From Siphonodentalium dalli (taxonomy: Eukaryota; Mollusca; Scaphopoda; Gadilida; Siphonodentaliidae): a stretch of DNA of 64,000 nt. Positions 24,007 through 34,857 of this stretch are shown here, one piece after another (the first letter of the stretch is position 1; each line of letters starts with the position of its first letter). The translations under genes and the position numbers were made by a program. The notes below the pieces were generated by a model. That model ran no database searches, was not told the origin of the DNA, and saw only the letters and a list, made by a program, of their open reading frames with translations. The stretch covers positions 178,470,556 to 178,534,555 of the forward strand of contig CP136067.1 in the NCBI GenBank assembly GCA_032622095.1. The letters run 5' to 3'.

Positions 24007-24351
24007 ACTGGACCAATTAACCCATTGCGTTTCACCAAGGTTGATCTCTACTCAGTACGGGTTTCTACATTGTATTCTTTATACGATACATATAATTGAC
24101 GATCAATCGTCCAGAATTGTGTGTTTGATCGTGGCAATCCCTCACTCACTCACATATCATTCACGAAGTATGTTTTATTGATATCATCTCAATGCATGCT
24201 TATCTACTTATATTAATTTCATATATTAATGTTAATGAAGCTGTGTCGGAATTGTTAGAGGACATGCAGCTGAGCGAAAGTATCCGGAATAAACAAAGCG
24301 AACTATACACGGATCAAACAAGAACGAGGCTGATTGTAATGAACTTTGGAA

Positions 24352-24494
24352 GACTCATTGTGCGAATATGCAGCGGGCGACATGGCCAGCTGTGGCATAT
24401 TAATTATGATGACCAATTGTCACCAAACTCCACCATAATAAATTGTCACACCTACTATGCCAACGCTACTGTGGTACGTGTGTCCGCAGCCATT
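24352..24494 (+). repeat. Right arm of the inverted repeat of about 140 bp
   Basis: Pairs with 23863-24006. Both arms are open in the same sense frame (LWHINYDDQLSPNSTIINC), but no known domain is recognised, so a coding origin is only a possibility. Confidence 0.85.
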
Positions 24495-24519
24495 GTATAC
24501 TTGTATACGCATATTTATC

Positions 24520-24705
24520 ACCGCCGTTTTTATTTCCGTCACGGCTGTGTCGTTTTTATTTCCGTCACGGCTGTGTCGTTTTTATTTCCGTCATGGCTGT
24601 GTCGTTTTTATTTCCGTCATGGCTGTGTCGTTTTTATTTCCGTCACGGCGGTGTCGTTTTTATTTCCGTCATGGCTGTGTCGTTTTTATTTCAGTCAGCA
24701 TATAA
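24520..24705 (+). repeat. 26-bp minisatellite, about seven copies
   Basis: The unit GTGTCGTTTTTATTTCCGTCATGGCT repeats with C/T and A/G variants. Because 26 is not a multiple of three, three overlapping frames stay open with the same peptide series shifted, which explains the apparent ORFs here. Confidence 0.9.
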
Positions 24706-25560
24706 ACATCCATCATCGCAACAAAATGCTGATGGAGTTTTGGTCAAAAAGATATAAATTCGCCGCGATCGTGTTTAATGTACACATTTGTCTTCAGAAA
24801 CGACTAAGATCTGAAACTGTCATCAGATCCATATGTGCGCGAATTTAAAGTGCGCTAATTCACAACTGAGCTATAAAACAGTACTGCGCGAATTTAAATA
24901 CGAGTAAGGTGGTATATAATAAAAGACATGATCTACACGTACGTCGGTTGGTTGCAATGAACAACCCTTTTGTATCTGCGTATTATTTACATTTATCCAC
25001 ATATCTCATTCCCGTCAGTCAACAATACAAAAGCGAACTTACATCGCATGTTATTAATGGATGCTTGACAGCACGTATAATATTTCACAGTCAATCGATG
25101 ATATACTGATTTAGCATGACTCCAATTCAAATCGACCAATCGGTGACCAGCATTACTCACCTGGTATGAGAGTATACCAGGTCACTAAACCGGAAGTTGT
25201 CCTAGTTGTAACCACCATTTTGCGTGCTGCTCACCAACCTCGAAGCCACGTGATTCCCCAACATGGGTGTTATCAACAAGACTGTGATTCTACGTAACCT
25301 CGATATAACCGTTGGTCGCAAGCTATTAACGATCTTTATTTTGCGTTCCACTTTCAGATATGTGTTGGCACGCTATAGTGGATTGTAATTTTTATACCTT
25401 TGGTATATATATACATCACATCCGGTTATTTCACGTCGGTTAGGTCCGTTCTTTTTTGCTGTTTTACTTTCTTCATTGAAACGTTCAATCTTCCTGATGT
25501 TAGATAAAATTGTCGACATGGTAAATACGTTCCAGTGTCTCCAGTGGTCGGGTATAGCGT
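24706..25560. other. Intronic DNA without recognised elements
   Basis: I see no element or exon that I can support. A few short self-complementary patches occur, including CTGGTATGAGAGTATACCAG near 25161. Confidence 0.4.
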
Positions 25561-25599
25561 GGTACCCGGCGGGACATGTCAAGTACACACCTGGTACAG

Positions 25600-26420
25600 C
25601 ACTATACCAGACAACCAGAGACGTGGCGACAGGAGGGTTTGGGGGGGGGGGGGGTCTCACCTCAACTTTGGTCAAAATTGTCAACAGTTCGAAATTTCAT
25701 ACCTGCCAAAACATTAGTTGGAAATTTCAAAACCAACAATAGGTTGAAAATGTTCTTGTAGTTTGATTTTCAAACAATTTATTGGGGGGAATTAATGTTT
25801 TGCTTTTTTAGACCAATATTTACATATTTTCCTATTTTTGGTCAAAATTTGGACAGAAATGTTCATCAGATGGAAATTTTCCAACCTTGGGGGGGAGGGG
25901 GGGGGGGGGTGTGACAGGTTGGAAATTTCCAACACTTGGAATGCTTATGTCCTGGTCCCTCCCCTATGGCCAGTCAAAAACTGCTAGTTAATTTAAGAAA
26001 ACAATATTGTCATACATTTGGTTAACATTGTCATTGGAATTGTCATCAGTTGGAAATTTTCCAACCTAAGTGAGTGTGTCAGGTTTGAAATTTCCAACTA
26101 TAGGACAGCTTGAGGCTAGTCTAGATGCTAGGATTTTGCGATTTTATTGTTCAGATTTCACAATTTTCCCACACCGGGCCAAATCATGGTCGGCCCGGTG
26201 TGTCATTGCCCCTCCCCCGTGGCGAATAGAAAACTGCTAATTAGTTTAACAAAACAATGTTTTACTACATTTGGTCAAACTTGTGGACCGAAATGATAAT
26301 CAGTTGGAGAAATTTCCAACCTGATGGGGAGTATGAGGTTTGAAATTTCCAACACTAGGAAAGCTTCAGTTGAGGCCAGCCAGTTTAGATGCTAGGATTT
26401 GAGACTTTCTTCTATAGTTT
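25600..26420. repeat. Array of TTGGAAATTTCCAA-type palindromes
   Basis: The motif TTGGAAATTTCCAAC and close variants recur every few tens to hundreds of bases, interspersed with G runs and GGACAGAAATG/TCATCAGTTGG blocks. The start (GACGTGGCGACAGGAGGG) matches 62093-62112. It looks like an old tandemly expanded repeat shared with the region just before the terminal exon. Confidence 0.65.
26168..26206. repeat. CCGGGC hairpin, copy 1
   Basis: ACACCGGGCC faces GGCCCGGTGT across a short loop. Related stem-loops lie at 26436-26468 and 35914-35947, in the same repeat context. Confidence 0.75.
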
Positions 26421-26442
26421 TCAATATTTTCTTTCACCGGGC
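26322..26442 (+). repeat. Direct repeat D1, copy a
   Basis: About 120 bp, starting CCTGATGGGGAGTATGAGG, is repeated almost identically at 26816-26936. The spacing of 494 bp suggests a local duplication that includes repeat R1 copy 2. Confidence 0.9.
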
Positions 26443-26468
26443 CGAACAACCATGGTCAGCCCGGTGTG
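26436..26468. repeat. CCGGGC hairpin, copy 2
   Basis: CACCGGGC faces GCCCGGTG, with the loop holding CAACCATGG. Confidence 0.75.
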
Positions 26469-26520
26469 TCCTGGTTTCTTGTCCGTAGCCGTGTGCATTT
26501 GTCTGGAGTTAGATCACTAA

Positions 26521-26730
26521 ATGTTAGGATTTATACAATTTTTCAGGTTAAAATATCTTAATGTTTTCCATACCGGGAATATAAAACCATGGTTTATGAA
26601 TGGGGGGGGGGGGTGCAAATGGAATTATGCAAAACTTGTGTTTGGTCTGATTCTGATTCAACGGGTGGGGGGTGCAGTTGGAATTTCCCAATGTGGACAC
26701 CCCCGCAAGGGAGACCCTCTCGCCAAGTCC
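26521..26730 (+). repeat. Dispersed repeat R1, copy 2
   Basis: Shares the TTTTTCAGGT, CATACCGGGAATATA, ACCATGGTTTATG and GTGCAAATGGAATTATGC blocks with 1003-1200 and 36001-36265. Confidence 0.8.
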
Positions 26731-26815
26731 CTGCATACAACTGGAGACATTGTAATTGATTATACTATATATCATTACCACGTGTCACGTATTGTCAGGA
26801 AAAGCTGCTGTGACC

Positions 26816-26936
26816 TGATGGGGAGTATGAGGTTTGAAATTTCCAACACTAGGAAAGCTTCAGTTGAGGCCAGCCAGTTTAGATGCTAGGATTTGAGACT
26901 TTCTTGTATAGTTTTCAATATTTTCTTGATTGATAT
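26816..26936 (+). repeat. Direct repeat D1, copy b
   Basis: Near-identical to 26322-26442 and ends about 20 bp before the acceptor of exon 2. Confidence 0.9.
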
Positions 26937-26956
26937 TGTTCGTTGTTATTTTTCAG

Positions 26957-27021
26957 AATTCACACGACAAAGTAACTTGACGCTGAAGATTCATAATAAT
27001 GAAGTTCCGGTTGTGAAAACC
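26957..27021 (+). CDS. HtrL/YibB-like protein, exon 2
   Basis: A 65-nt exon lies between TTATTTTTCAG and ACC|GTAAGT. Joined to exon 1 it completes a Glu codon and reads EFTRQSNLTLKIHNNEVPVVKT, leaving phase 0. It carries one N-glycosylation sequon (NLT) and would form the lumenal stem after the signal anchor. Strong consensus splice sites on both sides and frame continuity with exon 1 and the terminal exon support it. There is no domain evidence in so short a segment. Confidence 0.6.
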
Positions 27022-27117
27022 GTAAGTTTCAAAGCCCCGTATAGCTTTCAACCCCCGAAATAAGCATAATAGTTTATTGCTGTGTGGCATCCGTCGAACA
27101 GAATATGTCGAAATTTT

Positions 27118-27660
27118 TTACAAGGACATTATTAGATCATGCCATGAGTCTCTGCTCTGGTTAACGCCCGAGAGGTCATATTCTACCAGTACAAAACCTG
27201 GGAACTTTTTGAAGTTTTGAAAGGGAACCTTATAAAGTTGAAAAATAACGCGGGGAATATATATCTTAGTTATTACCTGTTCCTTAATAATGTATTTCAC
27301 TATAGGTGAAGGTCCAAACTCGAAATTGCACGATTTTAAGTGACTTTGTGAGCTATTTTGCTTTGCGTCGTGTACAATTATGGGATTTCTCCCGGGTAAT
27401 TAATTCAATATTTATTGCGATATCGGCTCACAGAAGTCATAGAGAAGCATGCCATCTCGAGCTGGGACCACCCCCTACTGTGAAATAGATTATTGAGGAA
27501 CACGTATTAACAAAGAAATATATTCCCTGCCTTGTTTGTTCAATGTTATAAAGTTCCTTGTCATAACGGGTCAGAACATCAAAAAGTTTGTACTGGTGGA
27601 ATATGATATCTACGGGCGTTAACCAGAGTATAGTGATTCATGGCATGATCTAGGACATTA
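27118..27660. mobile_element. Foldback element with ATCATGCCATGA ends
   Basis: The left arm, from GGACATTATTAGATCATGCCATGA through CTCTGGTTAACGCCCG, is complementary to the right arm ending CGGGCGTTAACCAGAG to TCATGGCATGATCTAGGACATTATA. The arms are roughly 190 bp and imperfect, with about 160 bp between. No ORF of note is inside, consistent with a non-autonomous foldback element. Confidence 0.75.
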
Positions 27661-27859
27661 TATACCATAAAAAGACTTTCCAAAGTCATGGATATTGATT
27701 AGCTATTCGTGTCATTTTCCCCACTGTAATATAGGTCTGCTGATAATTAATAAATATGAAGAGTAACACTTTTTAAGACCTATTTTATGTATTTAACACA
27801 CGAGCTTTCGGGTTTCCCCTTTTTTTAGATATATATGCAAATGGAGTTACATCAATATA

Positions 27860-29935
27860 CAGTTGAACAAAGTTTGGCGTAACGTCAACGTCACACAGCC
27901 GTTGGTGACATCTCCTTGATGATAACGTTATATGCTGTTTTTTCGCGCCAAAAAGTTAGTCTTACAATTTGAACAATAGGAACGCGCGTTTCCACACATG
28001 TGTAGGCCTACGTGTATGTATCGTTATTATTAATGTTCAGATGTGGTGCGCCACGAGGCCATGAACCCAGCGTCCCTGTTTATCCCGGAATTCAGACTGT
28101 AAAACATTTGGATAAATCTTTGTTCAGTAATTCGTCTCTGAGAAGTATTGGCCAGTCCACCTTGGAGTAATTGTACCCGCATGTCTGAAACAGAGTGTCC
28201 TGGTGCGCCATAGTGGACAGCTGTGGATATTCCAGCATCTCGTGAACGAATGTTTTGTCGATATGTCCTGTTATTTGTTTACTCAACGGCTGCCCAGCTC
28301 ACCAATGTAATGTACATTGGGATATTTCGCACACGACATATAGTAAACAATCCCACTCGACACACAAGAATACGAACCGGCGGGGTTGAATTTCGGACCG
28401 GATTTTGTGTAAATATCGTTATTACTGTAGGTAATCCTGCAGGTATATTGTTTCCACCAGAGTTAATGGAAGATGACACAATTTTACATTTTAAATTAGG
28501 TGGTTGGCGAGTAGCGACTATTGTTTTTTCTGGGAATACCTTCGCCAAGTAATTGTCATCAGTAAGCATATCATGCGACTCCGTAAGTTACGAACAATGT
28601 TTCGTATATCTCTAAACGTGGGTGGTATGTCACTACAAGAGGAATACGATCGGACAGTCCCTTTGTGTTGTACGTGAGCAAATCCGTTCTGTCCTTTGCT
28701 TTCGCTTTGTCCACCTCTCTCTGTACAAGTTTTCTATCATATACCCAAGCTCGACGAACGCAGATGATAATGTTTTAAGTTGGTCATCACGGATCGTCTC
28801 ATCGGAATTAATTCGCGAATACCTCAGACTTTGGCTGTAGACAACAGAACGCTTAGTGTGATTCTGGTGGAAACTCGTGGGATGGAGGTAAATATATCTG
28901 TCGGTAGATTTTCTATAAACTTCTGTGTTTATCTGGCCGTCGGAAATTTTGACTTTGACGTCCAGAAAGTTTATATCAGATGATGAATGTTCCATGGTGA
29001 ACTTAATTGTTGGGTGGAATTCATTGAACGCATCCGCGAATTTTTCCAGCGATTCAACGCCATGGTCCCAGAGCATGAATACATCATCAATGAAACGGAG
29101 ATACATGCGCGGTTTAAGGGTCTGGGGCCCCTGAAATTTCTCCTCGAGGTCGGCCATAAACACATTCGCGTACTGTGGGGCCATCTGTGTCCCCATCGCT
29201 GTTCCCATTTTTTGAAGGTAAATCTGATCACCGAAGGCAAAGTAGATATGTTGAAGAATGAAATGTTATTTCCAACATCGTTGACGGCGGACAGCTTGTT
29301 TAAAAAATCAGTCCTTAACGAAGCTATTTGAGTTCTGTACAATAGGTTTCAACACGCTCTCGACATGATGTGATGCTTTTTCCGTGACACTCCCGATACC
29401 AGAAACAATCGGTCTTCCTGGGACTGACTGCTTATGAATTTTGGGAAGAAGGTAGAACTTAGCATGACGAGGTTCGAGAACATTGAGTGACCCAATCTGT
29501 GTTACATCTTGCGGTATATCACTGACAATTTTGGCTAGTTCATGCTTGAATCGTTGGGTTGGATCACTGTCTAGGGTAATGTAGTAATCTGGATTAGAAA
29601 GTTGGCGAGATGCTTCCGTAAGGTAGTCTGATTTGTTCAAGATGGTGGTGGCGCCACCCTTGTCGGCAGGTTTGATAATTATATCGTCGTTATTTCTGTG
29701 GTCAGATATCGCGCGTTTTTCAGCAAGGTTCAAGTTCCGAACATTTCTGTAGCTTTTTGAGAGAATTTCACGTTTTACCCTGTTTCTAACTACATCTACA
29801 TGTATATAAGCATCCAGTTTTGAATTTCTACCAGATGGTGGAGTCCATGTGGACCGTTTATGGTCGTCACTAACATGGGGTTTAACCAGATCATCGCGTT
29901 CATATATAGAAGAACTCTTTTAGACGTCGACGTCG
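27860..29935 (-). mobile_element. Penelope-like element, copy 1
   Basis: The element includes the broken coding region described separately and a 3' untranslated part down to about 27860. That 3' part is repeated in inverted orientation at 44850-44990. At its 5' side it directly abuts a CACTGCC terminus (29941). Confidence 0.8.
28030..29890 (-). pseudogene. Penelope-like reverse transcriptase and GIY-YIG region, frame-broken
   Basis: Reading the minus strand from about 29890, the order is W-PPSGRNSKLDAYI, then DIIIKPADKGGATTI, FYLLPKIHK, PGRPIVSGIGSVTE and SLRTDFLNKL. These are followed by MGTQMAPQYANVFMADLE, the catalytic YLRFIDDVFMLW (Asp pair at about 29083-29088), INFLDVKV and TDRYIYLHPTSFH. 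The distal part (PPNLKCKIV, then a Cys-containing segment with PMYI/YIGE-like sequence, then SVSDM and RRITEQRFIQMF) corresponds to the linker and C-terminal GIY-YIG-like endonuclease of Penelope-like elements. Frame changes near 29310, 28640 and 28290 inactivate it. Confidence 0.87.
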
Positions 29936-29940
29936 GAAGT

Positions 29941-30260
29941 ACACTGCCAAAAATAATTTCTTAATAAGATAAAATATCTTGAAACAAGAAAAACTATTTC
30001 CTGAAACAGGAAAATAAATCTTATTTTGGGAAATATACCCCCCAAGTCTGCTACATCAAGAAAATTTAAGAAACTCCCACCAGACAAGAGATAGTTTTCT
30101 CAAATAAGATAGATTTTAGTCTTGAAACAAGAAACAATTTCCTTACTAAGAAAATGGCTTCAAAAATTAAATATATATTTCTTGTTTCAAGATTTTTTTT
30201 CTAAGTTAAGAAATACTTAAAGAAAATATTTCTAAACCAAGAATTAATTGTTATGTAGAA
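29941..30260 (+). mobile_element. CACTGCC-ended AAGAAA-rich element, copy 1
   Basis: The segment begins CACTGCCAAAAATAATTTC just after TA, followed by recurrent CTTGAAACAAGAAA and CTAAGAAAAT blocks. The reverse complement of 43930-44526 has the same terminus and texture. The other end of this copy is not clear. The TA-CACTG edge suggests a TA-target DNA transposon derivative. Confidence 0.55.
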
Positions 30261-30333
30261 ATTACTGCTGTATTGGAATAACTGTAAAAGTCCAACGAGA
30301 GAAAAATTGTGATAAAAATTTTATGGTAAACAT

Positions 30334-30480
30334 TGAAAAAGGTCCAACCAGACCAACCTGTTGATTAAATATTCTGAAAATTCATATTCATACTTAAATA
30401 TTTGAACTACATGTAATACTACAGCAATAGGATTATATAATTGTTGACAAGTCACTCACTGTAACAGTTTTGTTTACATA
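30334..30480 (+). repeat. Direct repeat D2, copy a
   Basis: The block GGAAAAGGTCCAACC to CTGTAACAGTTTTGTTTAC recurs at 30484-30612. A further diverged part lies at 40680-40830. Confidence 0.8.
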
Positions 30481-30483
30481 ACA

Positions 30484-30612
30484 TTGGAAAAGGTCCAACC
30501 TGTTGATTAAATATTCTGAAAATGTTATTCATAGTTAAATATTTGAACTAATAATACAGCTAGAATTATATATTTGTTGACAAATCACTGTAACAGTTTT
30601 GTTTACATAACA
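30484..30612 (+). repeat. Direct repeat D2, copy b
   Basis: Matches 30334-30480 with small deletions, giving a local tandem duplication of about 145 bp. Confidence 0.8.
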
Positions 30613-30890
30613 ATAGTTTCAACAGATGTAATTTTGTTATTGGCAATCTGTCAGTAAGTGTTTTTATCTATTTCTCAATGCTCTTAGGGCATGCTGACCT
30701 TTATACAATTTTAATAAAATTTTGTTTGCACAATATAGTGGGTCGCCATTGAGGAGACCTAGAGCTCCCTTGAAATCTCCAAATGGCGGTTTGCCACACC
30801 ATCCCGAACTAGACAAACCTCTCTGTTGGCCCCTTCCATTGAACCTATTAATTAAACCGGTACTTCAAGCTGGTATATACCCCTCTTATA
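30613..30890. other. Short unique stretch
   Basis: No recognised exon or repeat was found between the D2 duplication and the satellite. Confidence 0.4.
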
Positions 30891-30894
30891 TAAG

Positions 30895-32770
30895 GATGGA
30901 AGATGCTACCAATTTCAAACCGATGGTATTTATTCAGAGTTGACTCTCTTGTATTATGAAAGCAAGCCCAATGAGGCCATGCACCTATTGTATGTTTATA
31001 ACACACAAAAGACTATATAATAGCAGAATGCTAATATCTCTGATGATACAAACAATAAAATATCCAATTTATCCATAGTTGAATTTCATTTGGCTATATA
31101 GGAAAGCATACAATGTGGCTTTTATGTAGTTTCCACAAAGTATTTTAAGTAAAATATCCATCAAGTGATGTATTCTACCTTGTCCTATATATTAAAATGC
31201 ATGCAATGGTCATGAGAAATGCTTAATTTATTGGTAGAGATGTCCATCTGATAAGAAATACTGACATTTTAGGTTTGATACACCATTTCAGCTGGCTTGG
31301 CATCTTTTAAATTTGAAACCTAAGGGAATTTATTCAGCTTTGACTCTCTAAATTATGGAAGAAAGCCCAAATGAAGCCACTATGTGCATGTTAATAACAT
31401 GTATAAGGCTATATATCTCAACAGAATATATGTCTGATAAAATGCACAATAAAATATCCATAGTTCAATTGCATTTGGCTATAGAGGGATGCATACAATA
31501 TTGCTTTTATGTAGTTTCCACAGACTATTTTAAGTAAAATATCCAACAAATGATGTTTTCTACATAGCCTTGTATATTAAAATGCATGTAATGACCATGG
31601 GAAATGTTTAATTCATTAGCTGATATGTCCATCTGATAAGAAATACTGACATTTGAGGTTTAAAATACCATTTCATGGGATTATGGGATCATAAATATAA
31701 AACTAAGGGAATTTCTTCAGATTTGACTCTCTAAATAATGGAAGAAAGCCCAAATGAAGCCACAATTTGCATGTTAAAAACATGTATAAGGCTATATCTC
31801 AACAGAATACACGTCTCTGATAAAATACACAATAAAATACCCATAGTTTAATTTCATTTGGCTGTAGAGGGATGCATACAATATTGCTTTTATGTAGTTT
31901 CCACAGACTATTTTAAGTAAAATATCCATCAACTGATGTTTTCTACCTTGGTCTATATATTATAATGCATGCAGTGACCATGAGAAATGTTTAATTTATT
32001 GGTAGACATGTCCATCTGATAAGAAATACTGTCATTTGAGGTTTGATACACCATTTCAGCTGGCTTGGCATCTTGTAAATTTGAAATAAGGGAATCTCTT
32101 CAGGTTTGACTCTCTAAATTATGGAAGCAAGCCCAAATAAAGCCACTATTTGCATGTTTATAACATATATAAGGCAATATCTCAACAGAATACATGTCTC
32201 TGGTGAAATAAACAATAAAATATCCATAGTTTAATTTATTTTGGCTACACAGGGGTGCATACAATATGGCTTTTAGGTTGTTTCCACAGACTATTTTAAG
32301 TAAAATATCCATCAAATGATGTTGTCTACCTTGTCCTGTATATTATAATGCATGAAATGACTATGAGAAATGTTTAATTTCTTGGTAGAGATGTCCATCT
32401 GATAAGAAGTACTAATATTTGATGTTTGTGACATCAACTCACAGGGCCAGGCATGCTCCAACTTTCAAACTAAGAGAATTTCCTCACGTTTGACTCACTA
32501 AATGATGGAAGTTAGCCCAAATGAAGCAAATATTTGCATGTTTATAATGTATAAGGCTATATCTTTGCAGAAGGCATGTCTCTGATAATAAAAATAATAA
32601 CATGTCTATAGTTCATAGTTCAGTTGGTTAGACAGGGTGCATAAAATATGGCTTTAAGTATAGTTTTCACAAACTAGAAATTCTAGAATATCTATAAAAT
32701 GATGTAACCTGCCTTGCTGTGTATTAAAAATTCATGCAATAACCTGATAAATGTTCAGTTCATTGGCAAG
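30895..32770 (+). repeat. Satellite with a 380-390-bp period, about 4.5 copies
   Basis: Blocks such as GTCCATCTGATAAGAAATACTGACATTT start near 31241, 31628, 32009 and 32391, giving periods close to 387, 381 and 382 bp. TTTGACTCTCTAAATTATGGAAG and TTTCCACAGACTATTTTAAG recur at the same spacing. Copies differ by scattered substitutions and small indels. ORFs here are by-products. Confidence 0.92.
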
Positions 32771-32779
32771 CCTTATAAG

Positions 32780-32850
32780 CCAATGCATTCTTTTATATAT
32801 GATACGAGGCTTCATTTGGATGACTCACATATATAAGAGAATGCTCTAGC
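32780..32850. repeat. Hairpin repeat H, copy 4
   Basis: GCCAATGCATTCTTTTATATATG faces CATATATAAGAGAATGC. The following TTTAATGCTGTACCAGCGCA block is shared with the right end of the 40422-40675 MITE, so this is probably that element's right half. Confidence 0.75.
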
Positions 32851-32929
32851 ATATGGTCTGTTAAGACTTTAATGCTGTACCAGCGCAATTCCCGCCATGG
32901 TCATATATATATGAGGGAGGCCCTTTTCA

Positions 32930-33095
32930 CATTTATTATTTATTTACGCTTGAGCGAAAATATTTGCGCTTAAGCACACATATTTGCGCTTAAGCACACA
33001 TATTGCGCTTAAGTTCAAATAACCTCTATCATTTGGGCTTAAGCGCAAATGTTTATGCCTAAGCGAAAATCATTTGCGCTTAAGCGCAAATGAAA
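32930..33095 (+). repeat. Tandem GCGCTTAAGCGC repeat
   Basis: About eight variants of TTTGCGCTTAAGCGCAAAT occur at spacing near 20 bp. Each unit is self-complementary. A C run follows at 33112. Confidence 0.85.
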
Positions 33096-33439
33096 AATAA
33101 TATGCATTGACCCCCCCCCCCCCCGAATTAATTTTAAATGACACAGGCCAAAACACATCACTCAAGTCTATATAGGCCCACCATCTGAGTAATCCCTAGA
33201 TACCTTTTATGAACATGCAAATTGTATAGATCTGTGTGCAGAACATGTCTCTTTTATAAAATATACTAGATTTCTGGGATGGACGAAATTGAAAGTCACA
33301 ACTACACCTTTTACTGAACTCGGACTCGGACTACAACTTTTATTGTGTCCGCCATTCGGTCACGCCTGTTCTGTGGGTCACGGTCAGCCATTTTGACAAA
33401 ACACATTTTTCGAGATCGGAAATGAACAGATGAACTCCA

Positions 33440-33470
33440 TTTGATCTGATTTTTCAGGTAAGTTAACTGT
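33440..33470 (+). promoter_or_regulatory. Juxtaposed 3'/5' splice-site sequence
   Basis: ATTTTTCAG|GTAAGT places an acceptor directly against a strong donor at 33457/33458. Within a very long intron this is the form of a recursive splice site. It could instead be the donor of an unrelated first exon, since the preceding 150 bases have CCATTTTG-type and GC-richer sequence. Confidence 0.35.
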
Positions 33471-34055
33471 TGTAAAGTGTTTTCTCTTTACGGAAATGTT
33501 GTTACGAGTGATATACTTAATTGAAGTACGATTACACGTGCGTGATTTATTCATATTTTACAAATGAAATGATGGTGAATTTTACTGTCGGTGAAATATG
33601 TACGATATTTTAGAATACGTTCAATCTGCTTGTATTTGTTATGATTTCTCATGTTAAAATAGTAACATCTGATGGACTGTGATTATATGGCATTGATCAT
33701 TCGTATATAAATGTACCCATCCACAATATTCGCAAAACTGGGAAACTTTGCAAAATCGGTTTTTATTAAATCATATTTTGTGCTTAATTTCTACGATAAA
33801 TAAAAGTAAAGTATTCCGTAACCGGCGTTAGCGGCAAATTTTACTCTGCAAAAATCAAATTCTGGCATAAAGCTATGCATAATTGCTCTGTATTATCGGT
33901 CGAGATTAATATGACAATAGTTGGAAAACAGAAAGGTCACAATTATTGAAAATATAACTTAAAAGGCAATTGTATATAAAGGTACTTCTTCATAGAATAA
34001 TTTTGAACAAATGTGAACCTGATAATATTAAAAATAAAATGCCCATTCATTCTAG
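33471..34055. other. Intronic AT-rich DNA
   Basis: Nothing recognisable was found here. Confidence 0.4.
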
Positions 34056-34059
34056 TTAC

Positions 34060-34645
34060 GAAGTGGCTAAAGAACGGTATACCGCTCTTTAGTACTGAGG
34101 GCTAAAGAACGGTATACCGCTCTTTAGTGGTGAGGGCTAAAGAGCGGTACGGATTATAACGTTACACGCAATGCGCAAAATATCTTGGCAACGCACGTGC
34201 CGCTCATCCAACATGGACAGCTCTTTAGCACTGAGGGCTAAAGAACGGCACACCACTCTTTATCGATGAGAGCTAAAGAGCGATACGGATTATAACGTTA
34301 TGTGTTGGCGCAATGCGCAAAATATCTTGGCAACGCACGTGCCGCTCATCCAACCTGGACCGCTCTTTAGCACCGAGGGCTAAAGAGCAGTAGGCCTATA
34401 CCGCTATTTAGCACCAAACGCTAAAGAGTGGTATACCGTTCATTAGCGTATCAGGCCCATATAGCTAAAGCGTGGTATACCGCTCTTTAGCGTTTGTCAC
34501 TAAAGAGAAGTATACCGTTCTTTAGCACCAAACGCTAAAGAGCGGTATACCGTTAATTAGCGTATCAGGCCCATATAGCTAAAGCGTGGTATACCGCTCT
34601 TTAGCGTTTGGTACTAAAGAGCGGTATACCGTTCTTTAGCCACGG
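34060..34645. repeat. Array of CTAAAGAGCGGTATACCGCTCTTTAG palindromes
   Basis: About a dozen half or whole copies of a 26-bp palindrome centred on GGTATACC occur. Two copies of an 80-bp spacer (GGATTATAACGTTA to GCCGCTCATCCAAC) lie at about 34150 and 34270. A second spacer, TAGCGTATCAGGCCCATATAG, is repeated at about 34442 and 34558. The result is a higher-order tandem arrangement able to extrude many cruciforms. Confidence 0.88.
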
Positions 34646-34857
34646 CCTTCTAGTTATTGTGTGGCCAATTCAACACTACATGTAAGTGTACGTTCAGACG
34701 ACCACGATTCATTTGTAAGTGGAGGAATCAGGCCCGACAAGATCGTGGATAGTTTGTTCACACAATTGCGATGCGGCATCGTACATGATTATACCGTAGG
34801 TTGAACATCCTGAAGCATGTGATTGACTACACCGGGCATTTTCAGCTACAATTTTTA

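Larger units (their letters stand above)
22408..26956 (+). other. Intron 1 of the HtrL-like gene (model)
   Basis: The interval runs from GTGAGT to TTATTTTTCAG and joins phase 1 to phase 1. It contains a large inverted repeat, a 26-bp tandem array and TTGGAAATTTCCAA-type repeats. No other coding exon was recognised in it. Confidence 0.6.

Noticed and set aside
24192-24848. 218-residue ORF with RHGCVVFISV repeats
   Set aside because: The repeat has a 26-bp period that keeps three frames open, so the ORF is a consequence of the minisatellite.
28223-28552. Plus-strand ORFs over 28.2-29.3 kb
   Set aside because: They are antisense shadows of the Penelope-like reverse transcriptase on the minus strand.
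34060-34645. CRISPR array
   Set aside because: Units are palindromes in an animal genome, spacers are repeated and not unique, and no cas-like genes exist.
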